From positions 62,001 through 126,000 of the forward strand of contig JANSLP010000039.1 in assembly GCA_029298735.1 (NCBI GenBank): 64,000 nucleotides of DNA. The letters run 5' to 3'. Positions 23,963-36,000 of this stretch are shown one piece after another. The notes beneath the pieces are model-generated. The model worked only from the letters and a program-made list of their open reading frames with translations, was not told the origin of the DNA and ran no database searches. The first letter of the stretch is position 1. Every line of letters begins with the position of its first letter. The position numbers and the translations under genes are program-made. This DNA comes from Ophiostoma sp. CBS 140.51 (Eukaryota; Ascomycota; Sordariomycetes; Ophiostomatales; Ophiostomataceae).

Positions 23963-24646
23963 ATGGCCAACAAAGTCCTCGTCGCCTACATCGTTGCCGA
24001 CATCCTCTTCGTCATTATGGGCGCCATCATGCTCGCCTTTTCGGTCATCGTAAAGAACAAGCTCGCAGAGAACGCCCCGCCCGCCAACGGCACCGACGCC
24101 GTCATCAACCTACTGTACACCAAGTTCCCTCTGACAGCAGGCATCGTCAACGCCATCTTCTACTTTGTCACCTTCCTCTTCACCATCCCCGCCATGACCA
24201 TGCCCACCCGCGGCTGGCTCAAGTTTTCCGGCTACTTGGTCGTCATAACCGCCCTTTTCTCGCTCATCATTGGTCTCGACCTCTGGATCTTGACATTGAG
24301 TGTCAAGGAGCAGTTTGTTCCCCTCTGGAGCGCCCAGACCGCCCAGACCCAGGATCTTATGCAGACTGCCTTTGCCTGCTGCGGCTACTTCAACAGCACT
24401 TCGCCCGCTTTCGTTACGGACGCCACCTGCTCCAGCCCGGCCGCGGCCGCCCTCGTCCGCGGCTGTGCGGCGCCCATTAGCAGCTTCTCCAACGTCTTTG
24501 TCGATGACATCTTTACCGGTATTTTCGGTATGTCGGGTGTCGGCGGTCTGCTGATCCTGGCCACGAGCTGCCTGCTCAAGGACCGCAAGGAGCGCGAGCG
24601 CTTCCGGTACATTGACGAGAAGATGGGTGCTTCACGAACGTTTTAA
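23963..24646 (+). CDS. Tetraspanin family membrane protein
   Basis: An intronless gene for 227 residues with four predicted membrane segments at about 5-27, 57-80, 85-110 and 180-205. The larger extracellular loop between segments 3 and 4 contains the diagnostic CCG motif (Cys139-Cys140-Gly141, in ACCGYFNST) and further cysteines near CSSP and RGCAAP that would pair with it. It has short cytosolic ends, with a charged tail of the LLKDRKERERFRYIDEK type. Tetraspanins organise membrane partners; in plant-pathogenic fungi Pls1 is needed for appressorium penetration. The text looks closer to the second ascomycete type often called Tsp3 than to Pls1, but I cannot confirm this without alignment. 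It starts at ATG 23963 in good context (GCCATGG) and is convergent with the NIPA-type gene. Confidence 0.85.
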   Translation: MANKVLVAYIVADILFVIMGAIMLAFSVIVKNKLAENAPPANGTDAVINLLYTKFPLTAGIVNAIFYFVTFLFTIPAMTMPTRGWLKFSGYLVVITALFSLIIGLDLWILTLSVKEQFVPLWSAQTAQTQDLMQTAFACCGYFNSTSPAFVTDATCSSPAAAALVRGCAAPISSFSNVFVDDIFTGIFGMSGVGGLLILATSCLLKDRKERERFRYIDEKMGASRTF

Positions 24647-25425
24647 ACGACTGTCTGTCGGTGACATCAAACAAAAACGGGGTCGATTAGAGTCTAGACG
24701 TTGGAAGAAGACCTTTTCTTCATTTTGATTTCCTTTTTATCTCTTTTTCTTTTTTCTTTTCTATTCGCACATATTCTCTCAGCCAGCTGATATACACTCC
24801 ATTTGAGGGCCCCTGATTTGTTTGTTTTCCTTCTACTTTTCACTTCTCAAGGGGCCCTTCTTCTTCTTGTTCTTTCCGAGTCCTACGACTCGATTCTGTC
24901 ATTATTTCTTTACAGCGCCTCGCTTTTTTTTTCCTTTATCTCCTCCCTTTTTTACAACTGATGAGGCTTCCCGTGGAGGACCTGCGGAACAGAACAACCA
25001 ACACTGAACATATTAAACCAACCAAATACATACGATATAAAAAAATACTTAATCAAGCCCAAAAAAATGAAGTGACACAAAACATAAAATCACATTGATA
25101 GTTGTGAGATTGGGAACGGTATAAAATTGAATATAAAAAAAGTGCACGTAAGCCTTGGTATCCAGTTGAATTCAATAGACGTAAAACGCTAATAGCAAAA
25201 TCAAAGAAGCAAAGGACGGCAACGCCCCTCATTTCTGCGACTGGCGACTGGTGGTATACAAATATAAGAAAAGAAACGTGTATTCTATTCTGGCTGTGTG
25301 CAAAAAGTGCCATAAAGGTAAAAAAGAGACCCCGGTATACAACAATGACAAAGGGAAGGGTAAATAGTAATAATGCAACAAAGTACATATGAATCGTGAC
25401 ATCGCTCGCTTTCCACTCGCTTCGA
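24647..25425. other. Convergent 3' intergenic region
   Basis: Between the tetraspanin and NIPA-type genes. The first part is T-rich, the second (about 25000-25400) A-rich, consistent with 3' ends and polyadenylation signals for both. I see nothing else in it. Confidence 0.6.
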
Positions 25426-27503
25426 CTACACCTCATCCATGCCGCCTGGTTCGCCATGGTTGTCGGTGTGGCTCGTGGGCGTCGGTTCTTCGTCGCCGGC
25501 TGGCCGGTGGTGTGGCAGAATGGGCGACGACACGGTCTCCTGCGTTGGAGGCCGGTCTGGCCGGCTGGCGTCACCGCCACCGTTGCTGTCACTGTTCCAC
25601 CAGCCCATCCGCCACAGACCACCCAACGCGTTCTGTACGCCGCTGGTGCTGCGCGTCTCGGCGGTGTTGGGAGGTGTTTCGTTACTCCCACTGCCTGTAC
25701 CTACACCACTTGCACCCGTACTGAAGCTTCCACTAAGACTTCGCCGACTGCCGCGTCGTGCATGGAACCCGGGAAACCCCGTCGTCTTTCTTCGCCGACG
25801 GAATGACTTGCGGTACGCAGCAAGCGCCTCTGCATCGGCGTCTTCGCCAGTGGGCACTCTGAATGTCTCCGGGTTGGTGCTCCTAAGCAGTGACGGCGAA
25901 CCGCTGCTCACACCCCTCCGGGCGGCCGAAAACGGCGACAGCGGTGAATTCGACGTGGCTGTCGGCGTGTGTGGTGGCTGTTCGCTGATAAGAACAGGCA
26001 GGGTGCTGCTGCGATGGCGCTTCATACCGGATCCGCCCGAGCCAGGTCGACGGTCGTTTGTTGTGTCTTCGAGCTCGTCCCAAATCTCAGCCCGCTCGGT
26101 CCAGCGCGATGGTGTATGCAGGCCTAGTGTCGTCGGTCCGTTCGTGCCGCCAAAGACGCCGGCCGCCGTCTGCCTGCGGCCGAGTTTGGGTGATGTTGGG
26201 TGTGTCACTGGAGGCTCACCCTCTGACCTGGCGGGGGAATCGCCGTTTTCGAGGTTGCCAAAGCCAAATGTCTGGTACGACGAAACATACTTTGACTTGC
26301 CCAGCAGGCTTCGTCTTTCGCCAACGCCGTTGCCCTCGATATTTCTCTCCTCGTCGTCACCGTCGGCGGTCACCATATCGCGACCAAGGAGAAGGGTCTC
26401 TTCATCGTCCTCGCCTTCGGTGTCTTCGACGAGGCCCAAGCCAGGAGCCAGGGAGGACTGGCCCACGGCTGGTGGGTGCTGCTCGTCGCTGAGGCGCCAG
26501 GACAGAGCAAGAACACCCGACAAAAGAATCACGGTGCCGAGTGAGATGAGGCACGCGCGGAGTGGTCCAATCATGTCCGTTTGCCGGAAGTAGATCAGGC
26601 CGTCTAGGATGGCAATAATGTTGTAGATACAAAACACAAGTGGGTATAGCACAGACGTCGAGACAAGCTTAAGACCGCGATGCAGGTAGTAGAGTTGTGT
26701 GAGTGCTAGCGTGATCAGTGCGAGTACGAGTGCCCATGCCTGCCAGTGGCGGAACTGGTTGTTGCCGTCGGTGATGGTGCGGACGACCAGCTCGACCGCC
26801 GACTTGGCCACCAGCAGCGAGTGCGCCGACAGTATGCCGCTGATACAGCCGTAGGCGAGGCCCCTTGCCAACCGAAACCGCGACGTCTGTGCCAGCGACT
26901 TGAAGAGCAGACTGCTCGCGACTTCGACCGAGATGGCAATGACGAGGACAATGACCGTCTGCAATGACATCCACGCCACAAAGGCTGGCCGAACCAGCAG
27001 TTCGAGCAGTTCGTCGAGGTCGTGTGCGGGGGCGGGGATAGCGCCAAAGATGGCGATGAGGATGGCGCCGGAACACACGAGCAGTGTGCCATAGAGTGAC
27101 CAGCGTGTGAAAGGTTCGCCGAGGATGAGGGTGGCGCAGATGGAGTTAAAGACGAGGCCAGAGGCCTGGAGGGTGGAGAGGACGGGGAGCGGGAGGGTAG
27201 AGATTTGGATGGAGCTGCCGAGGAGGTTGGCCACGATGAACATGGCCATGCCGAGCTGCCATCGTCGTCGGCGATGTGGTGGCCGGCGGGCAATGTGGGG
27301 GTCTTTTTCGTCTTCGAGGATGTGTGATTTTCGTTGGAGTGTGAGGCCGAGGCTCTGGACGCTCGTGGACATGACGCCGACCACGATTCCTAGCTGTGAG
27401 GGGGGGACGAGTTAAAAACAACATACAGCAATGAAGAAAACGTCCACACAGTTCTACTTACCGCTATACTCCCGCCAGGGGAGAGCCCGCCGAGAGAACC
27501 CAT
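25426..27503 (-). CDS. NIPA-type magnesium transporter with long tail
   Basis: A multi-pass membrane protein of the Mg-transporting NIPA family (DMT superfamily). Two exons, 27503-27462 and 27393-25426, across a 68-nt intron (donor GTAAGT, acceptor CACAG) give 669 residues. The first exon supplies MGSLGGLSPGGSIA, which completes the first membrane helix and supports the ATG at 27503. The transporter core covers about residues 12-335, with about nine helices and family text such as GLTLQRKSH, ANLLGSSIQISTLPLPVL, FNSICATLILGEPFTRW and YNIIAILDGLIYFRQ. Residues from about 340 on are a low-complexity Ser/Pro/Arg/Gly tail with no domain I recognise, about doubling the usual NIPA length of 330-360. 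Such tails occur in fungal members and may carry phosphosites. Substrate specificity for Mg2+ is family inference. Confidence 0.85.
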
Positions 27504-29275
27504 TGCGCCAGCGTCCAGTGCGCAACAAGCATCCGGCGCAGGGAGGCCGCGCGCACGTCCGAGATGTTATCGCCAGACGGGCATAGAAAGTCGGTGTGAT
27601 CGAAGAAGAGGAGAGAAGAAAGTCGATGGAGGAGGAAGACCGCGAGAAGATCGTGAGAAGCGGTCTGCGAGAGGGAAGAGAAGGAGGCGAGATGCTTCCA
27701 AAAGACGGTTGGGGGAATCTGGGGTCGGCTGGTTGTAGATTGTTATTGTTTGTCGATTGCCTTGCTTTTACCCGCTGACGAGCTGAAGCACTGCTGACAG
27801 AGCGAGCAGAGGGACAGTCGAAGAGAAAATAAACAGGCGACAGGAGACTTGGCGGTGCGCGGCTTCTCCCGTCCGGGGCGCTGGGTCAGCTGCAGCAACA
27901 GCCGCAGGGGTGTCGTCCGAGAGAGTGGTCGTCCGAGATGTGCGCGCGAGGCGTCCTCGAGCGTCAAGCGTAATGTCGTGAGACTGGAGATGAGTCAAGT
28001 GGCCTCAACGTTGTTTTTGTCGTCGAAATGTGGTTGTTGCTGGAAACTGCAATAGGGTAGGTTTCAAAGTGAACGAGGCCAAAAGGGTACAGTATATCGT
28101 TGGGAGACCCTGTTGGGGGACCGGACGGTAGGGCGGTGACGTTAGTCGACTTTCGTTGTCGTCACCGTTTATTCGTTCTTGTTCGAGTGGCCAGATCGCG
28201 GTGTCGTGTTTTAGGGGCGCGTTTTTGGAGATGTTGACGACAAGTCGAAAAGTATAGAAAGACAGAAATGGAAGAATGGACAATAATGCGTGTCAGGCAA
28301 GAGCAAGTTGGTGACGACGAGGAAAGATCGACTGGAATGTACTAATATCTGCAGGACGCAGCTCGGAATGGTAGGGGAAAGTGGGCAAGCACCAACAAGC
28401 ACAAGCAGCAGGTGCGAGGCTGATAATAAAGTTCTGTGGCTGAAAGCGGAAGGGGCGAACAAGAGTCATGCAAAACCAATAATGGCAGAAAAAAAGAAGG
28501 AACGACTCAAGTCCTATTTCTGTGAATAAAAGACATGAGACAAACAATATGCAAAAAAGGAGACAGTCGGCGATGGTCTGGCCAAACAGCGGTGGGAAAG
28601 CGAACAGATGCGATTCTGAGACGGCACATTGGCGCAGACGAAACACTGGCTTGTGGAGCGTGATCTGGCCTGTGGCCTCGGAATACGGGCTACGTCGTTG
28701 TTGAAGAGAGACTATTTGCGTGTGACAGCGGCAGGGACAGACCCGCTCAAACAGGCAGGCACCGTTTCTCAACCAGACGGGAACGGACAACAGACTGTGT
28801 GGACAACTGTGGCGCTGGTATGGCTGGTGCGCAATATCACGTGATGCTCTCCAGGCAATAGGCAATGGGCAATTGCGGTCCAGTTGGGTCATAGCTTGGC
28901 AGCTCCCCTGTACTTGCTTTGTAGGTGCAGCCGCCAGCAGCAGCCAGTAGCTGTGCTTGGTGTTGCCAGGCGATCGCTTTCTAGCGGGGAGATTCGACAT
29001 CCAGCACAGCGCCATTTGATAACGACTTCTAGACAAAGCCGAGCCAAACCTCCTCTCATCACCACGACCACGCACTCCCACGACATCGATTGATTGCCAA
29101 ACGACTCTCCGATCATTGATTCGAACTTATCTTCCACTTCCATCTTTCCATCTCTACGACAAACAGCGTCTGCAAGCTGCTCCTCATCGCGGCTTCATTT
29201 ATCGACGACGCAATCTCCCTCCGAAAAACACCGCATCCAGCTCCGCGAGCTTCATCCCGAGCCACAGCCTTCAAG
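27504..29275. other. Divergent intergenic region, NIPA / V-ATPase E
   Basis: 1.77 kb between two divergent genes. No open frame looks coding. It contains the leaders of both; the V-ATPase side (about 29040-29275) is C-rich and lacks a clear TATA element, as is common for housekeeping genes. Confidence 0.5.
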
Positions 29276-30053
29276 ATGTCGCAGACTCACGCTCTCTCCG
29301 ATGACCAGGTATGTCTAGGGCCTCCCAGTGCTACGGCTATTTCGCCGGCTGTTATCGACTGCTGTCTAACGTCTTCCCCCTTTCATCCAGGTTGGTCAAG
29401 AGCTCCGCAAGATGACGGCGTTCATCAAGCAGGAAGCCACCGAGAAGGCCCACGAGATCCAGACCAAGGCCAACGAGGAGTTTGCCATTGAAAAGTCCAA
29501 GCTCGTCCGTCAGGAGACGGACGCCATCGACGCCACCTACGAGAAGAAGTTTAAGCAGGCCACCATGTCCCAGCAGATTACGCGGTCGACCGTTGCCAAC
29601 AAGACCCGTCTCAAGGTCCTGCAGGCCCGCCAGCAGCTGCTCGACGACCTGTTTGAAGCGGCCCGCAAGAAGCTGGCGTCCGAGGCCTCGTCGTCGCCCG
29701 CCAAGTACAAGGAGATCCTGACCAAGCTGGTCCTCGAGGGTGCCTATGCGATGCAGGAGCCCAAGCTGCAGATCCGCGTGCGCAAGGCCGATGCATCGGC
29801 AGCCAAGGATGCTCTGACGGCGGCGGCCAAGGAGTACAAGAAGGAGACGGGCGAGGCCGTGGAGATTTCCGTGGACGAGGAGAATGCGCTTCCCGCGAGC
29901 AGCGCGGGCGGCGTGATTATTGTGGGCGGCGGCGGCAAGATTACGATTGACAACACGCTGGAGGCGCGGCTGGCCCTGGTTGAGCACAATGCGCTGCCGG
30001 CGGTGCGGGAGACGTTGTTTGGTAAGAACGTCAACCGCAAGTTCCACGATTAG
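29276..30053 (+). CDS. VMA4: V-type proton ATPase subunit E
   Basis: Peripheral-stalk subunit E of the V1 sector of the vacuolar H+-ATPase, which pairs with subunit G and ties the catalytic head to the membrane sector. Two exons (29276-29308 and 29391-30053) across an 82-nt intron give 231 residues, the normal length. Exon 1 codes MSQTHALSDDQ and exon 2 opens with VGQELRKMTAFIKQEA, the conserved N-terminus. Residues about 10-110 form the charged stalk coiled coil (EEFAIEKSKLVRQE, YEKKFKQATMSQQI); the C-terminal globular part contains GGVIIVGGGGKITIDNTLE. It ends with a TAG at 30051. It is convergent with the CANIN-domain gene (480 bp). Subunit B of the same sector is encoded 25.6 kb to the right. 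Confidence 0.96.
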
Positions 30054-30532
30054 AGGGGAAGTGACCACGGTTGGTGGTGGTGGCAGCGAGGTTGCATATC
30101 ATTGTGTGTTTTTTTTTTTTGGTTTTTGTTTCATACTATATTTCGGCTTATTTTGTCTCTCTTATTTCACTTTTCCTTTTCTTTTCTTTCCTCCTTTCTG
30201 TACCTCGCATACACTTGTTATTATCTGGCGGCTTAAACACACACCGGAGAGGAAAGGACACAGGAATCGGTTCTTCTGTCTTCTCTTATAATCTTCTTAG
30301 AACGAGATCGAACCGCATTGTCTTCTGAATATGCCACGGCGCTCATCATAAAACACATCAAACAGCTACAACTAGATCTTCTCATCGTTCCCGTCTTTCA
30401 CAGTAAACATTATCATTTGCTTCTTATCTAGAGGAAAACACACGCTTGCTAATAACGCCAATACACCAAAATTAACAACAACAGCTCCCATCTATCCTCT
30501 CGTCTTATGAAGTCCAAAACATCACGTCACAA
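30054..30532. other. Convergent 3' intergenic region
   Basis: 480 bp between the V-ATPase E and CANIN-domain genes. It is T-rich on the left and A-rich on the right, as expected for two facing polyadenylation regions. Nothing else is seen. Confidence 0.6.
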
Positions 30533-33045
30533 TCACTTCACCACCTTCTTCCCCAGCTTGCCCATGAAGAAATTGCGGATGTCCTGCTGCTTCTGCTGGA
30601 TGTCTCTGCCATCGTCTTCTGCACCTGCACCTCCACTCAGAGCTGTCGAGGTGCCAGGTCCGTCAAAAATGCCCCTCCTTATGAGCGGCCGTGTCCGCAC
30701 CGAGTGTGTCAGCCGGATTTGCAAACGCTCAAATGCCGTCTTGCTATCAAGTTGGGCTATATGGCCACCACCGGTTGACTCGATGCTGTGGCCAATCATC
30801 TTGAGACGCCGGACAAGACTGTCGATATCAGCATCAAAGACGCGGACAGCAGCTGCAGCGGCCTCGTCCTTTGTCTTGGCCGACTTGGAGGCAGCCAACC
30901 GCTGAATCAACGCTTCCCGCCCAACATCGTCCAAAAACACGCCGAGCATGTCCACGAGTGCCGTCAGGTCGGTAAATTTGGTGCCATGCCTCAACACAAG
31001 GTCGTCTCTCACAGTCAACTTGGCCAGGCCCTGTGTCAGCTGCAGCTGGCGACGTGGGTCCAGGCGAGCACGTTCTGGTTCATTGAAGAAGAGCACAGAT
31101 GCCAACCGCCGACGGAAATCGTGGCAGGCCGGTGTGTCAAGAGGCAAACAGGCCAAAACCTGCCACCGCAAAGACGGCTTCTGGACGCTGCTGTGCAGGG
31201 ATGATCCAGCATCGAAACACTAGACAGAATGTTAGTAAATGGGCAACAGACGATACGGGGCGTGGAGACACTCACAAAGTCATTCCAGTCGGCTGATGGC
31301 ACCCGGTCAACAAGCTTCCGCACGGTCTCTTGGTAGTCTTGAAGCAGGTCAGGCGTCTCTTCCACAACACGGTCGATACCCAGTCGCAGAAGGATCTTGA
31401 CAGCACACGACACAGTCTCCAAGCTTAAACAATCGGCCAACGCGGCAACCAAGTTCAACAGAGAACGCAGTGGCGACCAGTTACGGCCTGGGTATGGCTT
31501 GTGGATAGTCGGCACCAGCTCGAGTTTTGTGGACAGGTCGATGCTCTCCCATCTTGGGCCCAGCTTCTGGAATAGGAGCAACAGGCGCTCTGCGTCGACG
31601 AAACGACGCACCTGCTCGGGGCAGCAGCGCAAGACGGCGGTGTATTCAGCACGCAGGGCCGGCAGCGGGTCCATACAGGCTTCGCTAAGGATCCAGAGGA
31701 ACAGCTCGTCGGGAAGGTGAGGCTCCTTGACTATTTGTTGGGATGCAGATTGGCTGCTACCAATACTGGTCGTGCTGGCGCTCGCAAGCGCTTTGCGGAC
31801 AACGCCCATCATGAAAAAGTCCTGCCGCATCGTCGCATCTCTCAAAAATGCCCAGCGGCTGCCCGTGGCCGCCGCCTTCTGCGGGAACGGCCGGCACTTG
31901 GCAGGCGACGGCACAAAGTACTCCTTGAAAAAGTACCACGTCTCGGACTTGACCGCGACCTCGGTACGGTTGAGAGCCTTGCGGAGTCTCTCCTTGTTGA
32001 AGGAACCAAAGGCACCATTGTCGCCGCCATCGCCGCCACTGACACTACCACCGGGCGTACCGGCGGCGCTGCCGGCTGCACTATCAAAGATTCTGTCCAG
32101 CAGCGGCTGTGCCGATCCTTTGCGCATCTTCTTTTCTTGGTATTCCTTCTCCTGTTGTGCCCTCTTTTCCGTCTCGGCCATCATGTCTGCCACACGCTGT
32201 GCAGCCCTGGCGTTGGCATCTTCCTCTTTGGCATGCTGTAGCAGCGCCTTCATGTCAAACTTGTGCTTGGGCGGGTTGTTCTTAGCCTGCCAGCCCACGC
32301 GGGCCTGCTTGGCCCGCCGGACGGGCACCGGAGATGTGAGGACAGCCGTGGCGGCCCGGCGTTTTGAGACGGACGATGCTGCTGACGAGCTGTCGTCTGG
32401 AGATGACGACCATGCCGCCATTCGAGTTTTCGCCGCTCCTGTTGCTGCCCGCCTTGTCGTCGGTGCCGCTGCAGGTAATGATGTCGAGGATGCCGACGGC
32501 GTCAGACTCCGAAACGACTCACTGACCCGGACGGCATCCTGCAGTGACTCGGCACGGTCGTTGCTAACATCACTGCCGCTGTCAAAGTCGTCATCGTCTG
32601 AATCCTGGATCTCGCGCGAAGAGAAGGCGGCACCTAGTTCGAGAGGTGGCGGTGGTGCCAAATTATCCTTCTGCTTAGCGGACATGTGGGTTTGTATCGG
32701 GGACGGTGGGAAGGAATCCGGGGAGCTCGGTATTGACTCCGGTGACATCTTAGAGCTGCTGCGGGAGGCTGTCGAAGAGTCTGCGGTCGAGGCCGGGATA
32801 GGAGCCGGTGCTCGTGCCGGGTTACGCGCCACGTGTATTGTCATCGGAGAGATGGGAAATGTCGTGGAACTAGTTTTTAGTGGTGGTGAAAAGGGTGACG
32901 TCGCTCTTGGTTGTTGGGAAGGCTGTTGTACGGCGGCCGGTGCGGTCTGTGATGCCTGCGCTGTGCCTGACTGCGCAGTCGTTTTTGCACCTTTCGACTG
33001 AGGCACCGCCGACCAATAGTTGAGGATCGAGCCGTTGCCCGCCAT
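30533..33045 (-). CDS. CANIN-domain protein, candidate Nse6/SLF2-like Smc5/6 regulator
   Basis: Two exons, 33045-31276 and 31219-30533, joined across a 56-nt intron (donor GTGAGT, branch TACTAAC, acceptor TAG) give 818 residues. The first 340 residues are low-complexity, Ser/Pro/acidic-rich, with basic patches and a charged helix near EKRAQQEKEYQEKKMRK. From about 370 a helical repeat-like domain begins (YFFKEYFVPSPAKCRPFP, LPDELFLWILSEACMDPL, PTIHKPYPGRNWSPLRSLLNL, LACLPLDTPACHDFRRRLA) and runs to about 770. This fits the CANIN domain of the SLF2/FAM178 group, whose members, like yeast Nse6, load or localise the Smc5/6 complex at DNA damage. I reached that by pattern memory, not search. The tail ends in KKVVK. 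The N-terminus SILNYWSAV resembles a PCNA-binding motif. Confidence 0.65.
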
Positions 33046-36000
33046 TTGGAAGGTCGTCTTGGGGATTTGAGGTGGTCGGAAGTAGTGAGGCCCGTTTCAA
33101 GATCGTTTCCTGCCCGGCTGCAGGCAAGGTCGGCCTTGTTGGCGACCCTCGCGAGGTCGAGGGTCCAAAAGGTTCGATGGGGCGCGATGAGGCCGGACTA
33201 GATCAGAAGAGGCGTCGCGGTGGTGTTCATATTCGATGGTGATGTCAAACGTGGTCGTAAAAACAATGGTATCGATCTAGATAGGGGTGAGAAGGCCGTG
33301 AGAGTTGGCAAGGTGGAAGGTGGTAGTGGACTGTCGAGGGAGGAGATGTGGTTGCCACGGCAGGAGCGAATAGATGCGCCCAAAGTCAATTATTACAGCC
33401 GCGTCGTGTGTATGTGCTTTCCGCGGGTGCTGTTCCAATTTTTGGCGGGGCCCTCTTATTTTTGTCGCGTCACTTTAAGCTGTGGCGCGTTTTCTGGCGC
33501 CGTGACTAATTAACCCAGGCGGGGTGGTCCGCTGTTAGTAGCTAACACGCAAGTTCAGCGCACTAAGATACATCGCCAGCCTTGCAACCAACATGTAGAT
33601 TCAACCTCAAGTGAGAAATTACTAATGTTTGACTACATAATCCTATGTAGGCTTGTGTCCAGTATCTGTTAATTGCTGTACCTAAGTTTCCAAAGTTTGA
33701 GGGTATATTCTACCATTTGCACGACACATGTCGAGACATCTCGCCGATAGCAGAAACGCGTTTCCACGTGCAAAATAGAGTTTGATATCGACATGGGATG
33801 AGAACTGCACCTCATACGATAATATTGCTCTTCTTCTTCTTTTTTCTTTGGTATCATGGTATAACTTCTGGTCGGTTTTGGTCATTCTTTTATATTTGTG
33901 TTTTGTATTTTTGTATGTTTTTTTGCGTGCTTTTTTTTAAGAAAAAAAAAAAAAGAAAAAAAAAAACGTATACTTTTAGAACAAACCAGTATAAACTCAC
34001 ACGGTTCAAAATAGAAACCAAAAACGAGATAGGAAAAGAGAAACATAAAAAAAACAAAAAACAGGCACATATTATCGATCATAGACAACTGCAATAAAAA
34101 AAAATCCTCGATGCGTTTTAAATACCAGTTGTCCAGTGCAAAAATATTCCGTTTATGGCGACAGAGGCTACTCGGCCCAGAAAGGACATATCTGTTTCGA
34201 GTCAAGAAGATCGACAGGCAAAAGAGCCCGGGCCATCAAGTCAACATAGATTGTGCGGCAACCGGCTTGACCCAACCGAGCGTTTTGTGGCCAGATCTTG
34301 TGATGCGAGTGTCACAAGTGACAGAAATTGTTTCCTTCAGAAAGGAGTGAAGGAAGTTGAAGCGGTTCACCAGATTCTGCCTGCACAGGCCACGGGCGTT
34401 ATCACCAGAAATAGAAACGACGTCATGTCAAAATAGGAAATCATGTAGCTTAAAAAAAGTACGCAATACCAGATGGGCATAGCCTTAGCCGCTCATATGT
34501 AACTTTACGGCGGAGTTTGAAGTAATATCTCGCCCACGAGGCACAGGTGGTATTTGGTAGATAGAGTATCATAGATCTACACAACAGGATCCGAACGGGC
34601 AAATCACAAAGAAGCCTTATGTCCCCCATTGCGAAAAAACGACCGATAAATATAGTTTTGAGCCTTGCTGGTTGTGGCAGACTCACAAGGCAGAAATATA
34701 AAAATTTGACAACATCATTAGATCGAGGAAACCGGATGCTAATAATTCATCCGCCACCGGTTCACGAAACAAGTCAACGTCACCGAAAAGTACTGCAGCT
34801 TATTTGCATGATGATTTTGAGCAACGCCTGATATTCCACGTGCCATATGATCTTCTCCTATTTGCACGAAGAGCTATGTTCTAGATGCCGTCGTGGCTAC
34901 ACTTGCTATCATTTATTCTTGAGGACACGCACTTATTGCATTACTTACCCTCATATGATAAAGAGCATCTTATGGTGCTTGCGTATATTACATGTTCATT
35001 CCCCTCTCTTATATGCGGTGCCTAAACCGAGTTTTGCCAACATGATCGTCGTATATGGTACTGCAGGAGGTGTAATATAGTGTATGCAGGAAAAGACAAA
35101 ACAGCCTGCAGGAGCAGCCGTGGGACAGGACCAAGCCCGGGACGGGGAAGGAGAGAGAGAGGAAAGGGACACGGACCGCGACGTAGGAGTAAAGCGAAGT
35201 ACGCTTTAGCACATAAAAGAATTCCGTGCCCGCCAAAACAAGGAATTGTAACGCATAAGAAAGGAAAATTGAACAGAACAAAATTCATCAATGATGGAAG
35301 CCAATAGGCTGGCGCGATGGAAGGCATGGTCAGCCCCAGGGCCACGAGGCGCAGAAGGATTCGAGATGAAATGCTGGGACAACGGCCTTGCCAGGAAGCC
35401 CTGGCTTTCTGTGTGTATAATTATGTTGTGACCACTGTTGAACTAGTTTTACGCCTGAGTCTTACGTTTGAATTAGCATGGCACGTTTTATATGGGTGTA
35501 AGACGGCGAAATCATCAAGGCAAGCAAGTACAGGGCACAGGGCGCAGTGGGCACGGAGCACATTGTATTACAATCCATGGCTTCAACTTGGCTTGTTTTT
35601 GCGCTTCCTTTGTCTTTGCGATAGCATTGCCTGGATAGATTCGAAAAGAAGGTCATCCTCGTCCAAACTTTGAGGCTGTCCCTGCGGCACTGACCGAGGG
35701 TGACGACACTGACGACAGACAATTGGTTGTGCCGAATGGGTTTGAGGTCGTGTTGCAGAAACATGTTCCATGCCAAGCTTTTCTTTCTTTCTTTTGTTTT
35801 CCGGTACCGCTCGATCCTCTTCGTCTCTTCTGTCCCTCCGTCTCTGCCGTTCTGTTGAAAATGAAGTACAACGCACACGAGCACATTGTCCTGCCCCGGA
35901 TGCACATAATTAAAGTCTTTGTGTGACTGCCAAATGGTGGTTGTTGCACAATGGAGGCAGCTGGCCGTCTGGGATATATTGGGTCAACGGGGATGATCCT

